Positions 32,569 to 46,336 are shown, numbered from the stretch's first letter. The stretch is 64,000 nucleotides of DNA from Hofstenia miamia (GCA_004352715.1 SCFE01000030.1:201298-265297), one strand, 5' to 3'. Notes: generated from the letters alone by a model not told the origin. Translations and numbers: made by a program.

Positions 32569-33912
32569 AGGGTGGAAAATATTATAAGACAGTTTTTAAA
32601 TATCGTCAATACGGCTCAATTTACAGTAACAGTAGAAATTATTGGATATTTATACTAACAACAACTCACTTGTATCATAAAAATTATTATTACTAAACTT
32701 TGTTCAGCATTCTACGAAGCTGTTCCCTGAGTGAAAAGGGAAAAGGTCAAATAACAGCATTTAAACATAATTGAAAATCAATAAATTATATTGCTAATCA
32801 ACTTTCAAGGTCGCGTACTGTTGTCAGAAATTATTTCAAAGATCCTGAGTCATATGGCACCAAAAATAGTCCAGGTCGTCCTCCAAAGTTAACAAATGCA
32901 CCCACACTTTTTAGAGAGGTATCTAACGGCCAGACAAGTTCAAGACAGCTTCAACAAGTCGAAGATCCTCTAGTAACACAACGAAGAGTTTCACCACTTT
33001 TGCATGCATCTCCGAACTTTGTTTATTATTAGATGAAGACAGCACCTGCTTTGACTGATCAGCATAAGAAGCTGCGTGTTAATTTGGTGAAAGAGAAAGT
33101 GACGTGGACTAATGAAAATTGGAAGAAGGTAATTTTCTTTGACGAAAAAAGTTTAATTTTGATAGGCCTGATGGATCTCAGTACTACTGGCATGATTTGA
33201 AGAAAGAAGAGGCGCTATTTTCGAAGAGATCATTTGGAGAATGATCTTTAATGGTTTAGGGAACATTTTCTGCAGCTGGGAAAGCTGAGTTAGTAATAAT
33301 GGAGGAAAAACAAAACTACTCGATACTTTAGTGTATTAGAAGACACTTTAAGACCATTTATCAGAGTTGTGCATAGAAATATTGCAATTTTTCAAAAAGA
33401 TAGTGGAGCTATTCAAACTTCTAGATTCATAAAACAGTGATTTAACACAGTTTTGAACTGATCTGCTAAATCTCCTGACTTAAACCCTATTGAGAATCTG
33501 TGGGGAATTCTCTCTAGAAAGGCTTACCGCAATGGACGTCAGTTTAAAGGTATACATTCATTAAAATCAGCAATCAAACAGCATTGAAATCAAAATGCTA
33601 ATGACACTCCTAAGAATTTAATTAATTCTATGCAAAATAGATGTATTGAAGTATTCCAATCTAAAGGCAATAAATTTATATACTAAAAGTTGTTTTACTT
33701 TCCTTGTAAATATCTTTCTTCAAAATGTCTTAAATTTTTACATCAATATTCTTTTTTTGAAATAATTCTTTTTATCTTAGATTGTTTATGCAAATCATTA
33801 TATTAATTCCTTGTTATGAAATCTGAATTAATGATAAACATTTATATAAAGAAATTTAGTGTAATATAAGTTATTAAAGTTTTAGGAGGTGTCTTAAATT
33901 AACTTCCATCAC
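32569..33912 (+). pseudogene. Tc1/Tc3-like transposon relic, about 1.34 kb
   Basis: + strand, with frameshifts and stops: helix-turn-helix ANQLSRSRTVVRNYFKDPES and SPGRPPKLT (about 32,800), VTWTNENWKKVIFFDEK (first catalytic Asp, about 33,100), FQKDSGAIQTSRFIK (second Asp block, decayed), SAKSPDLNPIENLWGILSRK (with the final Glu, about 33,475), and a C-terminal NSMQNRCIEVFQSKGNKFIY. This is the DD34E layout of Tc1/Tc3 transposases. Possible terminal repeats are GGTGGAAAATATTATAAGAC (32571) and the complement of the sequence ending at 33912, about 15 of 21 matching, so the ends are tentative. Confidence 0.85.
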
Positions 33913-35950
33913 TTTATATGCACATCTAAATTTTGCCGATTTTCATCTATTTCCGCCGAAATTTTTATTTTCTATGAATTCTAATTTCAAAGAAAAAACT
34001 TAAAAATTGCAGAATTAGGAATAACATATAATAAATAAATTGCATGTGAACTGAATACTGATTTGAAGCCAATATGTCACCTCAGTGATGGTTGAAAGAC
34101 TTTTTTCAATGTTGCATTATTTTTGCAGGATCACCTCACATATTGGGTGAAACAACAAATCAACCGATTTTTATTAAAGTCAATTCATTTTGTAATAAAT
34201 TTCATTTAGTTTCTTTGTTTACGTTGTTTGTTATTCACATTTCAACACACTCTGTAACTTTACTATTCCAAATATGCATTTGCCGAAATTTTTAATATTT
34301 TTACCCGAAAAATAGAAGTTGGCGTCTAAAATTTTGTTTCCCTTAGTATATGACATCACTATATTAACATAGAGACAAGCAGGGTGCCCTAGCATTTACA
34401 GATAATGTAATAAACACTTGAGGAAAAACGTCTACCTGAGGAACGTATTTAATCAGAAGACATTGTAGAGAATGTAACAATCCATTTCCAAATGCAGCGT
34501 TTTTGGGAATCTCAAATATGAAGCTGCTCCAGCTTCCTCTACAGAGCTTGTTCATACAGAATTTAGCTCTTGCTCCGGTTTCAACGCTGTTTGATACCAG
34601 TTGCTCTGACTCCATTACCATCTGAGCCACAATATATTCACAAAAAATTTTTAGTGATTCCTTATTCCTTATTTTTCAAAAGTCTCGGCCCTATATCTCA
34701 TTGTGAGCCTCTATGCGTGCATAGTATTTAATTTTTGCATCACTTCTTTCCTTTTTTCAGCACTATACCTATCCTCCAATTTTGATCATGACAATAAAGT
34801 CTAATGGGGGTTAGCATTAATCTAAAATTGAACTATTATTTGAATCAAAGAAATTATGAAATGGGGTATAATTGTTTAGGCTAAGTTAAATAAATTCGAT
34901 TCCTTCAATACTATTTTTATAGAATTAAACAGATTAATTGGTTGTAAGATTTTTTCCTGTTGTTAACTTCTGCCAGGTAGGCTTTTTACTGTGCCACCTA
35001 TGCCATCACAAGGTTTGTTTCCAATATCATGATTGCATAAATTGATAAGTTTTATTATATTTGTATTCAATGAGACACATCCATCTAAAAAGTACTCTAC
35101 TTGCTCAAGAGATGTTGTTTTGTTTTAAGGTCTAAAGTGGTTTGTTTCAGCACTTTAACACAGTTGATACATCATGTGAATTATCATCAGATATTATAGT
35201 GCATGACAATTTTTCTAAACCAAACAACAGAGTGTAATGTATATCGAAGATTGTTCTTCATTTTGTACAGCTATAATTATCTGCAAAATTTACCAGTATA
35301 ATTACAAATGCCTGATCCAAATGAGATTTTGTCCCAGAGCTATCCTGACTGCGCTTAGCAATAAATGAATGAGATCTCAATGCTTGTAATTATTTAAGCA
35401 CCATTTCAATATTTTTCAGAAATTGTATCCTGATAATATTTCCAAGGTAGTTTACAATCATATCATGCGTAGCTGTTCCTAACCAATATTGCTTACTAAA
35501 ATATGCGCAAGGAAAAGTTGTCGTTGATGGATGTTACAAACATGTCTAATTTCAGTGTGTTAGACTATGATATATTTTGCATACCAATCATTTTTGGTTA
35601 TTGTATCATTTTTATCGTGTTTTCAGAATTATTGTTTGGAATTCGTTTCATATTCAGAAAACAATTGAATTTGGGTTGTGTATATGGTTAAATATTGTAG
35701 TTATTCTCTGAAGTTGTTATCAGTGGTAAGTGCTCGCAAAATTAATAGCTTATGGCGCATTTCACTTGTTTGATAGTTATAAGTCATACATATATGACGT
35801 CCTCTTCTCACAGTTTTGTTCACAAGACTCACCCACCCCTAACACTAATAACCACTTGAATTTGAGGCGAACAAGAGAATATTTTATATTCACAGAAGAA
35901 TTAACTGTATTATAATAATCCTCTACGAAAGTACATGCAGTTTTTGAAAA
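33913..35950. other. no recognised gene; one unexplained ORF
   Basis: The reverse-strand open frame 34364-34630 (88 codons) lies in a patch noticeably richer in G+C than the surroundings and has a varied amino-acid composition, but I do not recognise it. The rest is stop-dense. Confidence 0.5.
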
Positions 35951-37270
35951 AGTTCAAAATTTATTCAGTACAGGGCATTGATCAACACTACGCACAAGAT
36001 GTTATATAAAGCTTAATGAGTCTTTTTCAATTTGAATTTATACTAAAGATGGAGTCCCACAGGGAAGCATTTTTGATCCCTTACTATGTAATATTTACAC
36101 AAATGATTTGTCCGATTTAACAACATGTGTGACCTTATACAATATGCAGATGATATCATATTTAATTCTAATAAATGTCCTGAAAAATACATTGAAACTT
36201 TCAAAAAATTCTACTTTCGCTAAATATTTCGGATCTTTAAGACAGAGTGAATAGTTTAAAAACTCAATTTTGCATTGTTAGTTCAAATTCTGCATCTACT
36301 GATTTTTTATTCTAACGGGGTTCATATTAAACAAGTTGAGACCTCTGAATACCTAGAAATTATTTTTGATTCGCATTTAATTTTGAAAAGCAACTAAGTT
36401 ATATTACTAAAAAAATGTCCATATTGATTAAAGCAATTACCTTTATTTTTGAAAAACTTCCAACTAAAGAAAAAATTCAATTAATTCATACTCTAGTATT
36501 AAGTCATTTTAACTATGCTAATATACTCTACACAGATATAAACCAAAAATTTCTCAGATAATTTCAGGTATAACTAAATTGGGATATCAAAGTAGCAGTT
36601 AATAATCATAGCTTTAATAAGAATTATGAATACAGAAAAATCTCATACTTCTATACATCTACAATGCTATATCTATATAAATGCCCTAAAGACATTTATA
36701 TTTAACTAAATATAATTGTCTAGTTATATTTTTTACCTTTATGTGGCAATGTAGCATATCTGCTACAAATTAATTACTTAAATATCGAAAAATATTTTTT
36801 TTCTTTTTTGTTGGAATTTTAGGCTTAAATGTAGGTTAATTTTGCCAGAAAAAATTTTTTAAACAAAAATTACATATTTGTCTCTTAGGGTTAATAATCA
36901 TAGCTTTAATAAGAATTATGAATACAGAACTACCTCAAACTTACTTTTGCATCCACAATGCTATATCTATATAATTTTCCTAGACATTCTGAAAAATAAT
37001 TAATACTTTTTACTTAATTGACTTTCTTCCCGCAAAAATAATAAACAAACCAAATACGCATTTAATTGAACCAATTAGGTATAAGAAGCGAATAATGAAG
37101 AACTTATTTCTAAATAGCTATTAATCTATGGAATGAATTACCAAAATATATCGAACAAATAAATAGATTGAAAAACTTTAAGATTGATTTTTAAAAATAG
37201 TTTTACACCTTTAATATCAAAAGCCTGAAATGGCGAGTTATAAATTTTACAATCCTGATTACCTCTATTA
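35951..37270 (+). pseudogene. LINE (CR1/Jockey-like) relic, RT to C-terminus
   Basis: + strand, many frame changes: DGVPQGSIFDPLLCNIYTND (motif B, 36046 onward), LIQYADDIIF (motif C, frame change), ITKKMSILIKAITFIFEKLP and IQLIHTLVLSHFNYANILYT (thumb), then C-terminal blocks SMEWITKIYRT... and a final WN-x-LP-like region around 37,130. Similar in layout to LINE-A. An internal direct repeat lies at 36,597 and 36,891. Confidence 0.8.
36597..36977 (+). repeat. diverged internal direct repeat (about 85 bp units)
   Basis: GTTAATAATCATAGCTTTAA at about 36,597 and again at about 36,891. Both run through AATTATGAATACAGAA and end CAATGCTATATCTATATAA. They flank about 200 bp of unrelated AT-rich sequence inside the LINE relic. 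Confidence 0.8.
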
Positions 37271-38256
37271 ATAGAAACTAAATTCACCATAATACAAGTT
37301 AATTATTATTATTTGAAAATATTCCTTGTTTTGTTTTATTACATTTTGTTTGTATTTCTTTTCTTTTGACGCTTTCAGAATTAATTGGTATCAATATTCT
37401 TTATTGTTCAAACAATTTCTGAATTTAGATATTTCTTCCTCGTCTTCATCTATTAATAAAAAATTCGTAAACTCATACTAGTATTTTAATTTGAACAACT
37501 CCTTCAGATTGAGAGTGAAAATATACATCTAATAAAAACACAATGAATTTAGGAAAATATGAAATATGATCAGCAATATTTACAGCAGTAGCAAATGAGG
37601 TAATTATAAAGTATCAAATTTAATACCTGATATTTTGGGAGAAGAATATTGAAGCCAGATCATTTCAGAGGAATGGCGGATAGCTAGACCCCAGAAGCCT
37701 CGACAGTAAGGAAATGCAATCTAACTTGATCACTCACTCCAAGTGCTTGCGCAAAAACCCATCATATCGAATTTTGTCAAACTTGTTTTGAGGTATTTCT
37801 TCTGATTCAGTTATGGAAAAGAAGAGAAAGGTAATTGCCAAAATTCACAGAATCGGTAATGGCTGCCTTAGTGAGCTGATCAACCATTTCTTGAGCTTTA
37901 AAAACAGGACCCAAGTAAACACAAAGATGCTGGTCACAGGCAGGACGTGTACCAAGTCTTACATAGTTTATCAAATAGCTTTAGAAAGTATGTAACTTGA
38001 GCATTACCTATCAAATATAAAAATATACATTGTTATAAGATATTTTTGCATCACCAAAAAAGCTGTGCTGTCTGATTTAGGATAGATTATTTACCCTTTA
38101 TATAAAGTAAATATATTTGTTCAAATAAAACTTGCTCTAGGTTTTCTATAGTTAGAAACCACATAGCTATAGAAAATTTAAGGCTATAGCTATAGAAATC
38201 AAAAAGCAGGAAATTAAAGGGGGAAGGGGCGTTATATCCTGACCCGGCTCGGCCGG
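37271..38256. other. no gene or element recognised
   Basis: Stop-dense AT-rich sequence. Near 38,131-38,200 there are several copies of CTATAG in inverted arrangement. A short GC-rich patch (CCCGGCTCGGCCGGC) sits at about 38,242-38,256. Confidence 0.5.
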
Positions 38257-38703
38257 CAGCGAGGTTGCCGTGCATCGAATATTTTCCGATTCTATCCAAT
38301 CTAGTCCATAAAAATGTGCATGGATCGATACATGAAAGATCTATATCCACAAAAAGAATATTCCCCCAAAGAAAAATTCAGAACACCCGCACATTTATTG
38401 AGTTGACTTGAACAATTATTAGGGAAAAATGTTTTTAAGCCAGGCCTAATGTTTTGATTATTTCAAATATGTGATTAGCTCTCATGGTGTAATGTGGAAG
38501 GTACACAAGTATAATGTCAAATTTGTACAAGAAATTGTTTTAAGCTATTTTACTTAAAATTTACATAAAAATGAATAAATATATCTGTTAGTTTTGATTT
38601 TGATCCACAATGACTCCATAAAATATATTTTCTAATCCATATCCTGTGGATATACATTGATCGGATCGATCCATATCTAGATCCAAAGTTCATTGCAACT
38701 CTG
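38257..38703. mobile_element. hAT-like MITE candidate with GGATC motifs
   Basis: Inverted segments: ATGGATCGATACATGAAAGA near 38,320 and, in complement, ATGGATCGATCCGATCAATG near 38,670, both followed by TATATCCAC. The right end ...CATTGCAACTCTG gives the hAT-style terminus CAGAGTTGCAATGAAC, and the left CAGCGAGGTTGCCGTGCAT is only roughly alike. No clear 8-bp target duplication, so the left limit is tentative. Confidence 0.45.
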
Positions 38704-40679
38704 GATCGCAACCAATTTAGTTTTTCAAAAAACCCACATTTGTTCTACCTTGGCCTAAAGTTCATCTGCTTACTTTTAATCCAAAAATCATTGTTACCAA
38801 AAAGAGGAACAAAAAACTAGAAAAATGGAATGTATATGGAAAAAAACAATACTAATTAAAAGCCCGGAATAGTTTGTTGAATATATACCTAAAAACAAGC
38901 GGATGATATATGCTTATGTATAAATTGTTTCAAATATACAGTTTTAAAATATTCGAAAAAAGTGATGACCCGCATTCCCCCCGTAGTTCATTTATTTTTG
39001 GCCCAGACCGCTTCCACTGTCGATTAAACTATGTCTTCAATCTGTAAGAAGTTGTTGTACTTGAACTTTGACACATTTTGAAATAGATGTCTGCTTGTGT
39101 AAGCAACCAATAATTCTACCGTTCTTCCATCAATATTTACCTTAATGTCAAGTTTAGGCTGACCAAGATATTTATTTTCTCAATATAATAACTTTGAATG
39201 AAGTTTGAATATGAACTTATGATACGCTAAAATATGATATTCTTTATTCAGATAAATGTTGATATTTTAAAATGGTAATTTATCTGAATAGTGTCAAAAG
39301 ATATACAAACATGCATAGAAATACATACAAAACAAAAAAATCTATACATTAGAGAGAGTTTAAGTAGGCCTACTCAAGACACAGTCTGTAATTTCAGAAA
39401 ACTTTTATAAAACCTTCACAAAATATTCAGAAATTTTGACGTGTGAATTTTGTGAAATCCAATTACATTACAATGGTGAAATATACTGTATAGTTCGAAC
39501 TTCTGAAACTTGAAAATAGCAATTTAATTCTAGCGAAAATGTATGATGCTTTTTTATGGATAAATTTACTTAATTCACAGCGCAAACATGTACCATAAAT
39601 CCACTTGCAGTATTCATATTATCATGAATAGTTCAATCGTTACTAAAAATTTGTTCTTTGTACTAATTTCAAAATTTGCCTCTGATCAACTTGTGAAAAA
39701 CGGTTTGTCAACAAAAGGTTAACAGAAATGCGAAACATTGATTGAGAATTTTTCGTTATTCTTGCCAACCTTTTGAAATTTCAATTCACATTCTAATTCC
39801 CATCTATTGCGAATCGGAATTCCCATTTTCATGAACACCCTGAGTAAATATATGATGCTATATACTGGAGCTGTAATTCAGTAAAATTGATCGTATTAGC
39901 AATAACAGCGGATTCGCAATGTGTTAGAAATGATCATTCACAAGTTTTCCATGGTGTAAATGGCGATAATTATTCATTTGTATATATTTCCATCATAATC
40001 TTCTAAAAATTGCATGCAAAATTTTTATATTAATGTTCTACAGTTTAAATGTGGAATTCCTATCGTATGTTTTAACTACTTGATTTAGATCAATGCTGCA
40101 ATATGAAGAGTAATTTTAAAGAGCTTACATCGCCCCTGAATTTCACACAAAGTCACAGTACTGGAGATCATGTATTTTACTGCAAACCTGTGAAGAATAA
40201 TTGATCAATAAAAATACATAAAATATTTTGTATGCAACGTTAAAAAAAGAACTGTTAAATATTTTACATATTATTGATGCATTTGTAAGTATACTATATT
40301 AATGGGTAATGATTTTCGAAGCAAATTGTTTCGTTATTTCTTAAATAACCTAGATTAGAAAACTTTATTCTTCAGCCAAAATTTTTCACTTTGTGTAATC
40401 AGGTTAGATCCAATTCCCAAGAACTATATTTCTTCCTTTTGAGTGTACAATATTAATGAAAAATTGTAGTTTTTGATTTGGGTTAGACTTGCAAACAAAT
40501 TTGAAATCTGAAAAAAATGAAGAAAAAATCTTTATTCAGAGGTTACGTTAGAAATATATAATGTACTGACGCAGCTCTGAAAGCATGGAAACTACAAAAA
40601 ACATTGCAAAATGAAATATTGGGCTATGGCGTTTAAATTTGTTAATTGAATAATCCAGATTATAAAATTTAAAACCCAT
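38704..40679. other. no gene or element recognised
   Basis: AT-rich with dense stops on both strands. Confidence 0.55.
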
Positions 40680-41395
40680 TCATTTGAATTCAATTATTTT
40701 TTTTCAAGAATTATAGAAATATCGTTTGGCACTTTTTTTAAGTGTCTTCAATGTTTTCAGTAGCTTTAATTCTCTAGGTATGTCATTCCAAAGATTTATA
40801 GAGAGATTAATGAATGAATTTTTCATAATTCTCTTTTTACAAAGAATTGGTTTCATATTTCGAGTGCGTGTGTTTAGATTAGGAAATTTATCTTATCGTA
40901 TCGGTTAATATTGTTTACAATCCTATGCAATGAATTTGGTATTGAGGATTTAAGAAGTTTTTTCAATGCTTTGCATTCAGTATTGTTAATAACAGAATAG
41001 TTGTTTGTTGCAAGCTTTATTGACCATTTCAACTGTATTAATTTTTTTTAGGAAATCATTCACATTCATATAAAGTGCATTGCCATAATAAATATGACTA
41101 AAAGCTATAGCATGAATCAATTGAACTTTAGCTTTTGTAGGTAGCTGCTGAGATATGTCGCTGAGTGCTTTAATTGAAATAGTCCTTCTTTTAATAAATG
41201 ATATTAAGTTGCTTTTGAAAATTTAGTAATGAATCAAATGTAATTCCCAAGTATTTAAAAGTGTCCACTTGATCTATTTAGGTGTTATTAAAATTAAAAT
41301 TATGCCGAGATACTTGAGTAAAATTATCGTTATTTAATTTGGTTGCATTTTCAATCGATTTATTGGAATAAGATAACAGTGTCATCAGCGTATTC
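40680..41395 (-). pseudogene. LINE (CR1/Jockey-like) relic, reverse strand
   Basis: Minus strand: EYADDTVILFQ (RT motif C, 41366-41397) followed by decayed thumb sequence and the C-terminal block INLWNDIPRELKLLKTLKTL with KK (about 40,690-40,830). Frameshifted throughout. The element breaks sharply at about 41,396, where sequence beginning CAGTGGCGTATCCAGC starts. Confidence 0.75.
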
Positions 41396-43339
41396 AGTGG
41401 CGTATCCAGCATTTCTTCATAGGAGTGATTTTTATCTATACAACAGGCACTAGCGAATTTTCAAAATTGACCATGTAGTAGGCGCTTATTAAGAGGATGA
41501 TCCAGAACCCGCTCCCCGATCGGGTAGATCACAGATGTATCAATGTCCCTATGCCATATTATCGAAAGATGCAGAGGTCAATTTTGATCTACGGAGTAAA
41601 GCCTGACATTAGAAGCTTAAAAACTGAAATCAAAAACAAAGAAATTCCTAATATCCTATTGTGCCTAACGCTTATCTTAATACAACATTTACAGAAATAG
41701 AAAACTTCTACTAATTTCCATTGTGATAGGCAAAGGTTTGATACAATCCTACACTATCTCAACTTATCCAAAAAGTAAAAGAGATACCTTAGAAAATCAG
41801 TTTGGGACATAAGTTGCTTTCTCCAATGAATACTCCTGCCTACCTGACTGGTGGTAGTTGGGCATAATATAAGAAATAGTTGTGCACAAGCACTTATGAT
41901 GGATTCTCTCCCAGGGTAAGAGCTAAAATTATATAAAAATATAAGAACAGTGGTATACCTTAAGATGTAAAATTTCTCAACATTGTAGTACACATAATGC
42001 CAAAAACATTTGACTCAACATTGTTAATGAACGTCATTTACATTCTAGTTATTTTAAAAAATATAATATACTTCAACATGTCTAAGGAATCGAAAATTTA
42101 AAATAAAAACAATATTTTACTTAGTGTTTACGTTGCAACTTATTGCAAAGGATATTACAATGATCAGCTATGGCTTTTAAATCGATAATTTCTGCACTCA
42201 AAGATTGGTCTTCGTGATTTCTTGATGTGAATTTTTACTTGGAATGGATGTTAAGCAAAATATAATGGCGCAAACAGTTACCCCATGGTCATGTTTCAAA
42301 CATTTTGAAAAAGTTCTGAGCCGCCTTGGTTTTCCAGGGGAAGCCTAGGTCGCTTTAGCAACTTGCAGATAATGTGAAAGTTTCAATATGCAAATATAAA
42401 CGTGTAATGATTGTTTATCTCTAAACCATCAATAAAATATGTACATAAGAAATGCATGCCACAGTAATAAGATCCATAAGAAAAGTTTTTCTACACAAAA
42501 TGAAACTAAAAGTTAAACTCATCATTACAAAATAAAACAATCAATTTCATAGTAGAATAATTGAGGAAATGTTAAACGTTGCAAAAAAGTTTTATAGTAC
42601 ATTCATATTCGATTGTATGTGCCGTTGTCAAGATTAACAAAAATGTTATCATCTTCTAGACAGCGAAAGAACTTGGATTAAGTTTTAGGAATTTCTATCT
42701 CACGGTAACCCAAAGTACGGTTATCTCCATTGGTTTTTTATGTCCTAAAAGGATCAATTCAGTGATTCAAGTTTACTTAAAATGTATAAAATAATTGGAT
42801 AAGTTGTATTACTCAATCTGCTTTACATACATAGTTTTTTAATCTAATTGCTGGGCTTAATTTTGAAAAATATTTTATTGGTGTTAATATGCTTGATAGT
42901 TCATTATCTATTCAAAACCGTGTTAGCACTTATATTAGTTAATGTATTTATTTATCTTGCCATAATGAAAAGTGAATACACATTTTATTTAATTCAAAAA
43001 AGAACATTTTTTATTTGAAAGCTATATCACTAAGAAACGTGGCCGAGGCCCATAAATCACACTCACCATTGCAACAATTGCGGGTTCTTGATAAAAAAAA
43101 TATTTGATATATTTAATGCAATTTTTACTAAACTTGTCCAATCAAATAATTTCTGAGAATGTAACGAAGCATGACGTTTGGTACTTTTTTTCATTCTGTA
43201 AAGTCTCAAATTTTCTAAATTTATCTCAAATCATTCCGGAATTATTATTTAATGGACACATCTCCTTTAGAAAAAGTACTGCAAATATCCATTCGGAGAG
43301 AAATTTGGAAGATTTGAGATTTTATAGAATGAAAATATC
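41396..43339. other. no gene recognised; possible hAT terminus at 41,396
   Basis: CAGTGGCGTATCCAGCATTT begins exactly where the LINE relic stops and resembles a hAT-type end. No partner end was found. The open frames here (such as 41754-41993, reverse) have no similarity I recognise. Confidence 0.4.
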
Positions 43340-43600
43340 TACCAACCAAACAAGACAATAAGTTTATATACAAATGTCCCTCTAGAGAAATCAATGGATG
43401 TCGCAATAAAAATATTGAAGATCAGCAGGCAAGATAGGACTTAGACTACGAACAAAGAAAATCGTTTATTAACTACTAATACACTAACAGAATTTAATAG
43501 AGACTTTTACCTGCAGAAAGAAATTGGAAATTCATTAAGCCCAAATCTAGCTAGCATTTATCTTTCTTTAAATTTGTGAACAATTTGTCGAAAACCTGAA
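43340..43600 (+). pseudogene. Penelope-like element RT fragment
   Basis: + strand: ISLYTNVPLEKSMDVAIKIL (from 43,358), then after decay FYLQKEIGNSLSPNLASIYL (about 43,505-43,564). SLYTNVP and the FxQ-x-x-G-x-x-x-SP-x-LA-x-(I/L)Y block are typical of Penelope-like and related telomerase-like RTs. No GIY-YIG endonuclease was seen. Stops follow at once. Confidence 0.7.
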
Positions 43601-45060
43601 ATTCAATTTGCATGAAAGACATCGATTACATACTTGCATTAGCTGATGTTAGTTTGTTTAAATCGCCTATTTTCACAAAAAACATAAAAAGTTTTTAAAT
43701 AGTAATTCATAGTCTTTGTAGCTGAGCAATGCAAGAAACAATCTGATACCTGGTTCAATTTTAGTTCAAATATAATCAAATCTTGGTATAAAGCAAAAAA
43801 AAATTTGTGACTTGTTATAATTTGTAAATTAATATTCTTTTTCGGATAGAAATTAAGAAAAGCGTATTAGAATTTTTAAGGGAATAATTGATTGCATTTC
43901 AATCCAGGATAGGACCAAGATAGTCGAGCTTTACTTCACTACTAATTCTGTGGTTCTTTCCCCACGCATTTTTAGAAAAGAGTGACCCAACAGACAATTT
44001 CCTAGTGTAAGCGCTATCAGACGTCTCAAAGATAATACAAGAACAATGGTAGTCTCAAAGATAACAATAATAGATGTTGGGCCCATCTTTTGAAGACAAT
44101 GACGGGAATCCTGTGACTGCGGATTCTGAATATCATGTAAAAATTCAATGAAGAAAGCTTATTGCAGCAATCAAAGAAAGAGGAACTACATTAATATTGA
44201 AGCATATCATATTTTTATGCATATTTGGTCGAAATCGCAATTCTTTTAAACGCATATTTCATCGTATTTCAGTCGTAAATAAGGCAGGTGCCAAATGTTT
44301 TAATGAATTTTATCAGTTCCTGCAACATATCAAAACTGAAAACGCATATACTGTATATATCTGAAATTTGAGACTTATTGACCTGATGGAAGATAACTTA
44401 ATTTAGTTAATGGGTTGCGTTGAAACATCTTTCAGCTTTCTTCTCGAAGCTATAGCGCAAATTCAATCACCTTGAGATACTTGATAAAGTCACAGAAAAA
44501 GCACAGGGGAAGAATTACAAAAAAATTGGATGCAATTCTTATAAAAAATCCAGATTTACGATCCATAAGAGCATTTGCACAAATTTATCGAGAAAAAAAT
44601 AGACTCGATTGACATTTGTTCTTTAAATGCTCCTATGTACAGAGATATGATAAGATAAGAAATGCACCTCTACACGTAGTTTCGATGGAAATCAAAAGTA
44701 TTGGTTTTTCCTCCATATGGGTCAAATTCAAGTACCACAACGAATATGCATGACTGATTATCACACCACAAAACAGTTCTGCGTCTATTGGCATAAGATT
44801 GTGTACTATGGTAATTGCACTCCTTAATGTAGTTGTTAAACATATTTTAAAGCATGTTTTCGAAATTTTGACGCAAATTTTTACTCATTAGTGTGCATAT
44901 TTTAAAGTATATAAATCCTAGCCCTGAGTATTGAAAAAATATATTTGCTTGAACTCTAATTATATGTACTATTTATATGATTATATTTAGTGTTGCAAAT
45001 ATTGATGCTTATGCTCAAATGATGATTTCCCATTATAAATATTTTAGCCCAATGGCACAT
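43601..45060. other. no clear feature; possible HTH fragment
   Basis: Near 44,500 the + strand reads GRITKKLDAILIKNPDLRSI RAFA, which is like the helix-turn-helix start of a mariner/Tc1 transposase, but nothing after it supports this. Otherwise stop-dense. Confidence 0.35.
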
Positions 45061-45815
45061 ACCAGAGTTTTAACCGAGCCGTACTTTCAAGCCTGGGTCT
45101 TTTAACCCATAAACCTATCCCAACCCGGCCCGTTGCAACTGATAATATTACGGCCCAGTCCCGACCCGGGCCCGTCATTTCCAAAACCATTATAAGATTT
45201 TGTAAGTAAAAAAATTAAGTATGTAATTGAAAATACTAAAAGGAAAGCATTTTTGAATCAACTGCACTTTTTGCAATAAAGTTAACTTGTGATGGTATCA
45301 AAGGTTTAAAGTAAGGATGCGTCCACTGCTGGAAAAAAATTTTACGAATATTTTTGAATTGTTAATGGTTGTATTGCAGTCTTAGTAGTAAATATATGTT
45401 TATGGTACATCAAATGAAAATGTGCAGCATTCCCCCCTCGCAAACATGCATAATAAAACATAGTGAATTGTCTAAGTAATTTTAAAGTTTACACTGGGAC
45501 ACCTAAAGTATAAATGAAATTGATGTGCGCTTGCTATTACTACGAAAATTTCTGAATTAATTGTAATTATTGTCGCCATGGATTCATTTTTTGATGTATA
45601 TTCAATTGAATATAATAGTTGATAAATATTTAATGTAAGAGAATGTATATTTATTAATAAAATTTTGGACAATCCTAGGCCAGTTGTGAAAAAAATTTCG
45701 GAATCTGACACGGCCCTGGCCCGCTTCATCTTAATTTTACGGCCCAAGCCCGTCCTGGCCCGCCACTTACAAAACCCGGTCTGATTACAACTTTGGCGCA
45801 CACTAACACTGGTTT
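45061..45815. mobile_element. hAT-like MITE with GGCCCG motifs, full copy
   Basis: Both ends are dense in GGCCC/CCCGG motifs in inverted orientation: AACCCGGCCCGTTG and CCGACCCGGGCCCGTC on the left (45,115-45,180), CGGCCCTGGCCCGC and CCCGTCCTGGCCCGCC on the right (45,710-45,765). The interior is AT-rich and non-coding. The right terminus reads as CAGTGTTAGTGTGCGCC in complement, the left about CAGAGTTTTAACCGAG. Segments 45,164-45,211 and 45,527-45,733 recur at 46,778-47,040. Limits are approximate. Confidence 0.6.
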
Positions 45816-46336
45816 TAATACCAATCACAATTTTTTATTCGAAATACTAAGCTCCGTTTTTCAGAATGTACATAAAATCTCATTCCTATTCAGTTTTTAG
45901 TTATTGGAATTATTTTTATCTGCAAAGTCAGGCATTCATTATTATTGTCATAATTTCCCGTTATTATGATTTTCTTTCTTTGATAGTATGCTATGGAAGC
46001 TTCTTTGGTAAAGTAGAGTTGAAAATTTCGTAGGCACTAATAACAATACCCGATAACTTATATGTTTTTCAATTTGATACGGTTTCTGTCTTTTCGGACT
46101 ACTTTGAAATTTCTGTTGTGCATTTGGCACTGAATCCGTTGCATTTTGTCATGTTTCTGTCTGATACACCAAAAAGTATTATGATCGAAAGTATACATTA
46201 AGTTAAATAACTTTTTCAAATTTTCCAAGCAAGACCAGACTTGTAAAAAATAAAAAAAAATTTGTATTTATGCTGCAAGATTTTTTGATGGAGAACCTCA
46301 CATTTTACTCAAAAAAAATATTCCTGCTGTTGGAAG

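Noticed and set aside
44480-44620. Possible mariner/Tc1 helix-turn-helix fragment
   Set aside because: A short stretch is suggestive, but no catalytic motifs or termini follow.
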